Assembly: GCA_017541205.1 (NCBI GenBank)
Contig: JAFXZO010000055.1
Location: 1 to 33,481 of the forward strand
Length of the DNA: 33,481 nt
Direction of reading: 5' to 3'
From: Clostridia bacterium
GTDB taxonomy: Bacteria; Bacillota; Clostridia; Christensenellales; Aristaeellaceae
Below the pieces are notes generated by a model. The model ran no database searches. It saw nothing but the letters and a program-made list of their open reading frames with translations, and was not told the origin of the DNA. Shown here one piece after another: positions 24,682-31,736 of the stretch; the first letter of the stretch is position 1, and each line of letters starts with the position of its first letter. The position numbers and the translations under genes are program-made.

Positions 24682-26088
24682 TTGAGCGCGTCCAACTCAT
24701 TATTTCAAAAAAAGCTTTCTCCGCTGAACGCGTGGGCGTTCTCTTTCGCCTGCATGATCGGCTGGGGGGCGTTCGTCATGCCCGGCACCACGTTTTTGCC
24801 GCAGGCGGGCGTTACGTGCTCGCTGATTGCCTTTGGGGCGGCCACCGTGGCCATGTGCGTTGTGGCGCTCAATTATTATTATCTGGTCAGGCTGCATCCG
24901 CAGGTGGGCGGCCTGTATCCGATGGTCAAGATGTCCTTTCAACAGTACGTGGCGTTTGCCGCCAGCTGGGCGATGGGGCTTGCGCATCTGTGCTGCGTAT
25001 CGCTGAACGCCCGGGCCATGGCGCGGCTGATGCGCGCCGCGCTGGAGGCGGTATTCGATCTCCATTTTCATATGTTCTTCCTTGGCACCGGGATCCCGCT
25101 GCTGGAGGCGGCTATCGTCATTGCAGCCATCATCGTGTTTGCCGTTTTCAACGCGCGCGGCATCCGGCAGACCGCCATGATCCAGACGATCGGGGCGATC
25201 GTTCTGCTCGTCGGGGTTGTCATCATGCTTTTATTCACCGCGATCAATATTGACCCCGACGTTGAGATCATGGAGCCGCTTCAGGCGCCCGGCGTAAGCC
25301 CGGCCTACGGCTTTATGACCGTATTCGTGCTGACGCCCTTGGTTTACGTTGGGTTTGACTCGCTGTGCAGCGTATCGGAGGAACTGAATTTTCCTTTGAA
25401 GCGCTTAGGCAGGATCCTGATCATTTCCGTGCTGTGCGGCACGTTCGTTTATGTTGCGAACATCTTTACCACCCTGTTTGGCGTAACGGAGGAATACGGC
25501 TCCTGGCCGAATTATCTGCAAGCCTTGAAGGGCCTTCCGGGCTTTAAGATGTATCCGGTGCGCATGTCCGCCAAGAACGCGATGGGCACGCTGGGCTCGG
25601 CGATTTTCCTGATTTCCTGCTTCAGCGCCACGATCACGAGCCTGGTCGGCTTTTTCACGTCCATCAGCCGCATGATCTACCGCATGGCGCAGGACGGCGC
25701 GCTGCCTCAAAAGCTGGCGAAGGTGGATCCCAAGCGCGGCACGCCGGTCAATGCCGTGCGCACGGTGGCCGTACTCGCGTTTCTTTTGTATATGGCCTTG
25801 AACGCCTATAATTCCATTGAAGAGCTTTCGGCCGTTGCGACGGCGCTGGGCTTTGGCCTGTGCTCCCTCACGGCGCTGCGCGAGGCGGCGCAGCTGCGGG
25901 ATCGGCGGCACATCCTGCTGGGCGCCGCGGGCGTGCTGGTTTGCCTGTTCTTCCTGTTTTTCCTGTTGATACCGATCCGTGGACTGAGCGATTCGATCAG
26001 CCAGCAGGGCACCTTCTTCATCGCGGTCTGGGTTTTTCTGGGCATTGCCGTTTATGCCTTTTCCAAACGGCAAAAGATCGACTTATGA
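24682..26088 (+). CDS. APC-superfamily amino acid permease (TTG start)
   Basis: The 468-aa protein is a polytopic membrane carrier with about 12 hydrophobic segments. The first carries GWGAFVMPG, equivalent to the conserved GxG substrate-binding loop of TM1 in APC transporters. YVGFDSLCSVSEEL in the middle matches the TM6 region, and RMIYRMAQDGALPQ is the typical cytoplasmic loop after TM8. The start is TTG 24682, 7 nt after AGGAGGG. An ATG at 24675 is in another frame. Amino acid or amine uptake or exchange is expected; the substrate is not clear. It follows the decayed gene by 69 bp. Confidence 0.92.
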   Translation: MSASNSLFQKKLSPLNAWAFSFACMIGWGAFVMPGTTFLPQAGVTCSLIAFGAATVAMCVVALNYYYLVRLHPQVGGLYPMVKMSFQQYVAFAASWAMGLAHLCCVSLNARAMARLMRAALEAVFDLHFHMFFLGTGIPLLEAAIVIAAIIVFAVFNARGIRQTAMIQTIGAIVLLVGVVIMLLFTAINIDPDVEIMEPLQAPGVSPAYGFMTVFVLTPLVYVGFDSLCSVSEELNFPLKRLGRILIISVLCGTFVYVANIFTTLFGVTEEYGSWPNYLQALKGLPGFKMYPVRMSAKNAMGTLGSAIFLISCFSATITSLVGFFTSISRMIYRMAQDGALPQKLAKVDPKRGTPVNAVRTVAVLAFLLYMALNAYNSIEELSAVATALGFGLCSLTALREAAQLRDRRHILLGAAGVLVCLFFLFFLLIPIRGLSDSISQQGTFFIAVWVFLGIAVYAFSKRQKIDL

Positions 26089-26139
26089 CCCGAAGTTGAA
26101 GGCATTTATGAATGAAATGAATGAAAACGAGGCGGGATT

Positions 26140-27588
26140 ATGCACAGAAGAGGTTCAGACAGCGCGCTCAGGCACCTGGATTTCCTGGTATGCGATATCC
26201 TGGTGATGCAGTTTTCTTTCATCCTGATGTATTGGATCACGCGGCACGCGGGGCTGATCTATCTGGACCCCGCGTTTCGGGTGCAGCCGATCATTTTTTT
26301 CAGCGCGCAGATGGCGCTTGGCATGTTTTCGGATGTGTACGACCATGTGTTTACCCGGAACACCTACAAAGAGTTTGGGAGCCTGCTGCTGAGCATGTTT
26401 GAAATCTGGCTGCTGGGCGGCGTGTTCATCTTCCTGGCCGGCATTCAGGTGAGAGTGACCCATTTGCTCGGCGCGTCGTTCATCTATTTTGACCTTGCGT
26501 TTTTCCTGCGCCAGTGGAACAAGCGCCGCCATTTGCGTAAGGGCCTGCCCAAGCGCCGCATCGCCATCGTGGCGCGCTCCGGAAACATCTCCACCATCAT
26601 CCGCCGGATCTCCGAGAACAAAACCACCGCGGATTACGAGGCGGCGGGCGTGCTGCTCCTGGACCATTCCGATCCCGCCGCTTACGCGTATCTGGGCATT
26701 CCGGTGTTTGACGCGAGCAGTCTTTCCGTGCTGGACGAAATCGCGCACTGGTGGATCGACGATGTGTTTTTGCTGCTGGAAAAAAACGACGTATACCCCA
26801 AGCAGCTGATGGAGCGCTTCCTGCTCATGGGCATCACCATCCATACCAGCCTTTCCGTGCTGGATGAATTCGCGTTTTCCAAAACGGACGTGCGCGAGCT
26901 GGGCAGCTATCAGGTATTGAGCAATTCCATCAATTTCGTTTCCGACCGCTCCGCCCTCGTCAAGCGGGCGGCGGACATCATCGGCGGCTTTTTCGGCACG
27001 CTGGCGACGGGGCTTTTGTTCCTCTTCATCGCGCCGGCGATCTATATCAAATCGCCGGGCCCCATCTTCTTTTCCCAGCAGCGCATCGGGCAGAACGGCC
27101 GCGTGTTCCGCATCTATAAATTCCGCAGCATGTACATGGACGCTGAAAAGCGCAAGGCGGAGCTGATGGAAAAGAACAAGCTGCAAAACGATCTTATGTT
27201 CAAAATGGACGACGACCCCCGCATCATCGGCAGCGAAAAGAAGGGAAAAGACGGAAAGCCCAAGGGCATCGGCAACTTTATCCGCAATACCAGCCTGGAC
27301 GAATTCCCGCAGTTCTTTAACGTGCTCAAGGGCGATATGAGCCTGGTCGGCACCCGGCCGCCCACCCTGGACGAATGGAAAAATTACGACCCGCGCCATC
27401 GCGTGCGCATGAGCGCGAAGCCCGGCATCACCGGCATGTGGCAGGTCTGCGGCCGCAGCGAGATCACGGATTTTGAGCAGGTGGTCGATCTGGACAGGCG
27501 GTACCTGGAAAACTGGTCGCTGGCGCTGGATATCAAGATCCTGGTCAAAACGATCAAGGTCGTGCTCAAGCATGAAGGAGCAAGCTGA
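26140..27588 (+). CDS. Polyprenyl-phosphate sugar-1-phosphate transferase (WcaJ/EpsL-like)
   Basis: This membrane enzyme would start exopolysaccharide or envelope-glycan synthesis by placing a sugar phosphate on a lipid carrier. The 482-aa protein has four N-terminal hydrophobic segments (about 15-35, 48-66, 82-103, 108-124), a Rossmann-like middle (140-270), and the bacterial sugar transferase domain from VKRAADI at 274. That domain has YKFRSMYMD at 326-334, the catalytic Asp-Glu pair at 387-388 in TSLDEFPQ, KGDMSLVGTRP, and KPGITGMWQVCGRSE. It is the large (PNPT-independent) type. The lipoprotein deacetylase gene follows within 24 bp. Confidence 0.95.
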   Translation: MHRRGSDSALRHLDFLVCDILVMQFSFILMYWITRHAGLIYLDPAFRVQPIIFFSAQMALGMFSDVYDHVFTRNTYKEFGSLLLSMFEIWLLGGVFIFLAGIQVRVTHLLGASFIYFDLAFFLRQWNKRRHLRKGLPKRRIAIVARSGNISTIIRRISENKTTADYEAAGVLLLDHSDPAAYAYLGIPVFDASSLSVLDEIAHWWIDDVFLLLEKNDVYPKQLMERFLLMGITIHTSLSVLDEFAFSKTDVRELGSYQVLSNSINFVSDRSALVKRAADIIGGFFGTLATGLLFLFIAPAIYIKSPGPIFFSQQRIGQNGRVFRIYKFRSMYMDAEKRKAELMEKNKLQNDLMFKMDDDPRIIGSEKKGKDGKPKGIGNFIRNTSLDEFPQFFNVLKGDMSLVGTRPPTLDEWKNYDPRHRVRMSAKPGITGMWQVCGRSEITDFEQVVDLDRRYLENWSLALDIKILVKTIKVVLKHEGAS

Positions 27589-27611
27589 TTCAATACGGGA
27601 GGATGAACGCA

Positions 27612-28820
27612 ATGAAGAAACGGACGACGGCCCTGCTCATGTGTTTTGCGCTGTTTTTTGGCCTGCTTGGCTGTTCCCAGGCGGAGGAAGCCTCTTCGCA
27701 GGGCGAGGACATCACGTCAAAATGCAAAATCAGGGTATCCCATTACAGCAGTCTGATCGAAGATATGCTGGATAACAAAAACATGACCATGTGGTTCCAG
27801 AAGGAAGCGAACGCCTTCGTGGAGGTCACCGCGCCGGAAGACAGCCCCGCGGGCGGCATTTACCTGCGCTGGGGCCTGGCTCCTGTGGATCTGGTGATCG
27901 AAGAAGCGGGCGAAGAAAAGAACGAATGGATCGAGGTCATGAAGGTCCCCAAGGGCTATTACAACCAATATATCGCGTTCCCGGCCCCGCTTGCGCATTT
28001 CCGCTTCCGCCCGCAGGAAAAGCAGATCCCCTTCGGATTGGCAAAAATGCAGGTTCTCTCCCCGGGCGAAGCGCCGTCTTCCATCCAGGTCTGGCAGCCT
28101 TTTGAAGGCAAGGCGGACCTGATGGTGCTGGTGGCGCACCCGGACGATGAATACCTGTATATGGGCGGGGTGATCCCCTACTATTGCAGCGAACGCGGAA
28201 AAAAGGTGATCGTGGTCTATATCGCCAAAATGAACGCCTTCCGCCTGGTGGAAGCGCTGGACGGGCTGTGGCACTGCGGCGTGCGGAATTATCCGCAGAT
28301 GCCCAACCAGAAATTCAAGGATGAATGGAGCACGAGCCGCAAAAAAGTCCTGAATCTGTGGGGGCAGGAGAACCTTTTGCAGTATGTGACCGAGATGATC
28401 CGCAAGTATCAGCCCGACGTGATCGTGACGCACGATGAAAAGGGCGAATATGGCCACGGCGCGCACCGGGCGTGCAGCTGGGCGGTGGAAGAATGCGTGG
28501 AAAAGGCGGCCGACCCGAGCGTTTACCCTGATTCCGCAAAGGAATACGGCGTCTGGCAGGTGAAAAAATGCTACATCCATCTGCTGCAGGGCGAGCTTGG
28601 CCAGATCGATTTTGACTGGCGGACGCCGCTGGACGCATTCGGGGGCAAGAACGCCTTTGAAATCTCCACCGAAGCCTTTAACCTGCACCGCAGCCAGGCC
28701 GCGTCAGGCAAATATGTGGTGCGGGATTCCGGCAAATACGATAATTCGCTTTTCGGCCTGTTCTATTCCGCCGTCGGCCCGGATACGGGGCTGAATGATA
28801 TGTTTGAAAACCTGGAATAG
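27612..28820 (+). CDS. Surface lipoprotein with PIG-L-type deacetylase domain
   Basis: The 402-aa protein has a lipoprotein signal with lipobox LLGC and lipidated Cys21, so it sits on the outer face of the membrane. Residues 30-165 form an unrecognised, probably beta-rich domain. The PIG-L (LmbE-like) deacetylase domain begins near 170 with AHPDDE at 175-180; the partner motif GHGAH lies at 281-285 in THDEKGEYGHGAHR. Such zinc enzymes remove N-acetyl groups from sugars. ATG 27612 follows GGGAGG by 9 nt; ATG 27603 abuts the ribosome site. Its coupling to the sugar transferase suggests a role in deacetylating the same glycan outside the cell. Confidence 0.9.
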   Translation: MKKRTTALLMCFALFFGLLGCSQAEEASSQGEDITSKCKIRVSHYSSLIEDMLDNKNMTMWFQKEANAFVEVTAPEDSPAGGIYLRWGLAPVDLVIEEAGEEKNEWIEVMKVPKGYYNQYIAFPAPLAHFRFRPQEKQIPFGLAKMQVLSPGEAPSSIQVWQPFEGKADLMVLVAHPDDEYLYMGGVIPYYCSERGKKVIVVYIAKMNAFRLVEALDGLWHCGVRNYPQMPNQKFKDEWSTSRKKVLNLWGQENLLQYVTEMIRKYQPDVIVTHDEKGEYGHGAHRACSWAVEECVEKAADPSVYPDSAKEYGVWQVKKCYIHLLQGELGQIDFDWRTPLDAFGGKNAFEISTEAFNLHRSQAASGKYVVRDSGKYDNSLFGLFYSAVGPDTGLNDMFENLE

Positions 28821-28844
28821 CAATTCAATCGCAAATCAAAAAGC

Positions 28845-28882
28845 ACTGCCGCCCCGGATGCGAGCCGGAACGGCAGTTTTTT
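28845..28882. terminator. Intrinsic terminator between convergent genes
   Basis: ACTGCCG (28845-28851) pairs with CGGCAGT (28871-28877), enclosing a CCGG/CCGG inner pairing. T6 follows on the plus strand (28877-28882). The minus strand reads CTTTTTG after the mirrored stem, so it may also serve the c-di-GMP gene that ends at 28896. Confidence 0.85.
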
Positions 28883-28895
28883 CGTTATGGAAGCG

Positions 28896-31277
28896 TTATT
28901 GTTCCCGCATCTGAAAATCCCTGTCCTCATCGATCATCGCGAGCATGATTTCGGCAAAGCGGGGATCGAATTGGGTGCCGGAGCCCCGCTCGATTTCGCC
29001 GCGGATTTTTTCCTGCGGCAGGTTTTCGCGGTAGCTGCGGTGGCTGCTCATGGCGTCATACGCATCCGCCACGGCGATGATGCGCGCTTCCTCGGGGATG
29101 TTTTCGCCCGAAAGATTATCGGGATAGCCGCCGCCGCCGTAGCGCTCGTGATGCCATCTCGCGCCGATGGTGAGGGAGGGCATTTCGTTGATGGTCTGCA
29201 AAATCTGCGCGCCGGCGGAGGCATGGGTTTTGATTTGTTCATATTCCTGCTGGGTCAGCTTATCGGGTTTATTGATGATGGCATTCGGGATCCCGATCTT
29301 GCCGACGTCGTGGAGCAGAGCCATCATATACAGCTCATTCTGCCGCTTTTCGGAGTAACCGGCGCGCTTGGCGATCTCCCGGGCATAGGCGGCCACGCGG
29401 TCGGAATGGCCGTTGGTGTAGGTGTCCTTCGCGTCGATGGCTTTCGCGAGGGCGCTGACCACGTTCATGTACAGCTTTTGGTTTTCCTCCGTTTTCACCG
29501 CCACCTCGTAGGCCAGGTTGCGCTGCAAACGTACGCGGTCGATGGTATTGCGCACGCGCAGGGTCAGGATATCGGCGATGAAGGGCTTTTTGATGAAATC
29601 CTCCGCGCCGAGCTGCAGGCCGGTCTTTTCCGCCTCCTGCGTTTCATCTCCGGTCACAAAAATGACGGGGATGCTTTTATCTTTGCCGGTCACTTTTTTA
29701 AGCCTTGCCAGCGTTTCAAAGCCGTCCATTTCCGGCATCATGATGTCCAAGAGAATCAGGTCCGGCACGTTGCTCTTTACGAACTCGATCAGCTCGCTGC
29801 CCGAATGCAGGGCGGTCACGCGCATGCCCTGCTTGGACAGGATGCTCCGGACGAAAATCAGGGTGGAATTATCGTCGTCCACAACGGCCACCCAGTCTTC
29901 GCGTTTTTCCGTTTTTTTCTTTTCTTCGCCGATATCGTGCTCGGATGAGTGCACCTCGCCCGTTTCCCAGGTGATAACGGCGCGGTCGTGATAATCGCCG
30001 CTGTTCCAGCGCTGGATCAGGCGGTTGATGACCACGCCGATATCGGATTTATGGGTTTCCGGCAGCAGAAGGAAAATCTGGCTTTCGCTCACCTCCACCA
30101 TCAGATCGCTGTTGCGCAGCGAAGCCTGGATGGTGAGCCTGAACTGCGTCATGATATCGTTACGCTCTTCCCTGCTCACGGTTTCCTCCGTGATGTGGGC
30201 GGTCAGCAGCACGCGGTATGCAACGCCGTGATAGCGTTCCATATAACGCACCATATAGCGGTAGATATTCGTGAACGCTTCTTTGCCCATCCACATGGCG
30301 TTGGAAGAGATGTTTCTTTCTTCGAGAATGCGCGTCACGACGTCCAGCGTCATTTCCTCGGAGGTGGTCTTTATGCTATTTTGGACGTTGCCGTATATGG
30401 CGCAGTTATGCTTGCCGTTCTGCTTGACGGTGCTGAGCGTCTGATCCGCAAAATGGAACAGTTTTTCATAATCCCGCCCGTTGGTGGGCACGGAGGCCGC
30501 GCCGATGGAAACGCCGGCGGGGAATTTGAGCTGTCCGCCAAAGAGGTTTTGCAGCATGAGCACATAATCGTCGTTGATGCGCTTGGTAAAGTGGTAAAGC
30601 TCTTTTTCCGTTTTCATGTTCTTGGCGAACACCAAAAACTCATCGCCGCCGATGCGGCCGCAAATATCGTCGGTGCGCATATTGCTTTTGAGCAGATCGG
30701 AAAACTGGATCAGGACGCGGTCGCCCATATCATGGCCATGCAGGTCGTTGATCAGCTTGAAGGAGTCCAGATCCAGCACGCAAAGAAAGCCGGTTTCGAC
30801 GCGGCAGATTTCCCGGATCTTTTCTTCCATGGTGCTTTTGTTCAGGAACCCGGTCATGCTGTCGATGGTGGCTTCCCGTTCAAAGTACTGCAGCTTCTCC
30901 TGCGTACGCAGCGCGTTCTTTACGCGGGAGACCAGGATCTCCGGGATGAAGGGCTTGCGGATGTAGTCCATGGCGCCGAGCTGGAGGCTGCGGCTCTCCG
31001 CCTCCTGCTCTTGATCGGCAGAGAGGAAAATGACCGGGATCTCGGCTTTGCCCTCTATCAACTTGTTCAGCCTTGTTAAGGTTTCAAACCCGTCCATTTC
31101 CTGCATATAGATGTCCAGCAGGATCAAATTGGGGGCCGGGGAGAGGTTTTGCTGCAGAAAATCCAGCAGCGCTTTGCCGGATCGGAGCGCGGTCACCCGA
31201 ATGCCGTTTTTGCTCAGCACGTGCCCCGCGACTTTTAAGTTCGTCGTATCGTCATCAACGATGATGACCCATTCCAT
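28896..31277 (-). CDS. Two-receiver c-di-GMP enzyme: REC-GGDEF-REC-HD-GYP
   Basis: This 793-aa cytosolic protein joins domains for making and breaking c-di-GMP. Receiver 1 covers about 1-120 with phospho-acceptor Asp55. The GGDEF cyclase follows, with GGDEF at 210-214 and an intact inhibitory RxxD site at 201-204. Residues 310-435 hold a second, degenerate cyclase-like fold (LRNSDLMVEVSESQIFLLLPE). Receiver 2 is at about 460-580 with Asp511. The HD-GYP phosphodiesterase has HDVGKIGIP with His656-Asp657 and GGGGYP at 714-719. ATG 31277 is 8 nt after AAGGAG; GTG 31286 is too close. Phosphorylation of either receiver could set the balance; no histidine kinase is in the window. Confidence 0.95.
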   Translation of the reverse strand: MEWVIIVDDDTTNLKVAGHVLSKNGIRVTALRSGKALLDFLQQNLSPAPNLILLDIYMQEMDGFETLTRLNKLIEGKAEIPVIFLSADQEQEAESRSLQLGAMDYIRKPFIPEILVSRVKNALRTQEKLQYFEREATIDSMTGFLNKSTMEEKIREICRVETGFLCVLDLDSFKLINDLHGHDMGDRVLIQFSDLLKSNMRTDDICGRIGGDEFLVFAKNMKTEKELYHFTKRINDDYVLMLQNLFGGQLKFPAGVSIGAASVPTNGRDYEKLFHFADQTLSTVKQNGKHNCAIYGNVQNSIKTTSEEMTLDVVTRILEERNISSNAMWMGKEAFTNIYRYMVRYMERYHGVAYRVLLTAHITEETVSREERNDIMTQFRLTIQASLRNSDLMVEVSESQIFLLLPETHKSDIGVVINRLIQRWNSGDYHDRAVITWETGEVHSSEHDIGEEKKKTEKREDWVAVVDDDNSTLIFVRSILSKQGMRVTALHSGSELIEFVKSNVPDLILLDIMMPEMDGFETLARLKKVTGKDKSIPVIFVTGDETQEAEKTGLQLGAEDFIKKPFIADILTLRVRNTIDRVRLQRNLAYEVAVKTEENQKLYMNVVSALAKAIDAKDTYTNGHSDRVAAYAREIAKRAGYSEKRQNELYMMALLHDVGKIGIPNAIINKPDKLTQQEYEQIKTHASAGAQILQTINEMPSLTIGARWHHERYGGGGYPDNLSGENIPEEARIIAVADAYDAMSSHRSYRENLPQEKIRGEIERGSGTQFDPRFAEIMLAMIDEDRDFQMREQ

Positions 31278-31279
31278 TC

Positions 31280-31444
31280 CTACCACTCCTTCTTGCGTTT
31301 CGAGGAGCCTTTTGTATCATCCGATCGAATGCGGTACGCCAGTGAAAACGGGTTTTCCCGGTCCGGGAACGCATACAGGCCGTCTTGATCGCTTTCGCAA
31401 ATCAGAAATTCATGGTCTATGCGGTATAAATAAATATGTATCAT
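31280..31444 (-). CDS. Possible 54-aa ORF leading into the c-di-GMP gene
   Basis: ATG 31444 opens 54 codons (MIHIYLYRIDHEFLICESD... ending SSKRKKEW) and stops two bases before the c-di-GMP start, inside its ribosome-binding region. Tight end-to-start spacing and balanced composition favour a real coupled gene. Against it, no good Shine-Dalgarno precedes the ATG, and I recognise no relative. A promoter 98 nt upstream would put it on the same mRNA. Confidence 0.35.
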   Translation of the reverse strand: MIHIYLYRIDHEFLICESDQDGLYAFPDRENPFSLAYRIRSDDTKGSSKRKKEW

Positions 31445-31541
31445 CAGCGATACAGGCAGCAGCTTCGCGGAATGCGTTTTCCATAATGATTATTCGGCCC
31501 GACGGAACGGGAATGCTCCGGAAAGAATGAGCCGTAGATTG

Positions 31542-31550
31542 ATTATATCA
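31542..31550 (-). promoter_or_regulatory. Extended -10 promoter for the c-di-GMP gene
   Basis: On the minus strand TGATATAAT (31550-31542) is a perfect extended -10. TGGAAA, 17 nt further upstream, is a 4-of-6 -35. A second TATAAT stands at 31608-31613 without a good -35. The leader from about 31535 is some 90 nt to the small ORF. Confidence 0.6.
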
Positions 31551-31620
31551 CAGGAATGCGATCATTTCCATCATAAATGTAAAAATTTTACCGTGCGCTT
31601 CCTTCATATTATACGTGTTC

Positions 31621-31655
31621 AAAACCGTCCTTGGCACTGTCCTCAACGGTTTTTT
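31621..31655 (+). terminator. Orphan hairpin with T6, plus strand
   Basis: AAAACCGT (31621-31628) pairs with ACGGTTTT (31646-31653) and the T run continues to 31655. No plus-strand gene ends here; both neighbours are on the minus strand. It may end an unseen short transcript or be a relic. The minus-strand reading has a weaker T tail. Confidence 0.5.
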
Positions 31656-31671
31656 ATGAATCGGCGGAAGC

Positions 31672-31705
31672 ATAGAAAAGAGGACCGCCGCCATGGGCGA
31701 TCCTC
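31672..31705 (-). terminator. Intrinsic terminator after the GH3 gene
   Basis: On the minus strand GAGGATCGCC (31705-31696) pairs over 10 bp (one G-T) with 31689-31680, with a 6-nt loop. TTTTCTAT follows. It lies 31 bases after the GH3 stop. Confidence 0.85.
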
Positions 31706-31736
31706 CGAGCTGTGATGATCTAAGCAATAATCAGCC

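Noticed and set aside
26097..26133. A short ATGAATGAAATGAATGAA repeat before the sugar transferase as a gene start or tandem repeat
   Set aside because: It is only two imperfect units, and the frames opened by these ATGs run out of phase into the transferase gene and stop early.
26155..27612. A 485-codon minus-strand frame opposite the sugar transferase
   Set aside because: The plus-strand gene has all sugar-transferase motifs. The minus frame has no start context and a shadow-like composition.
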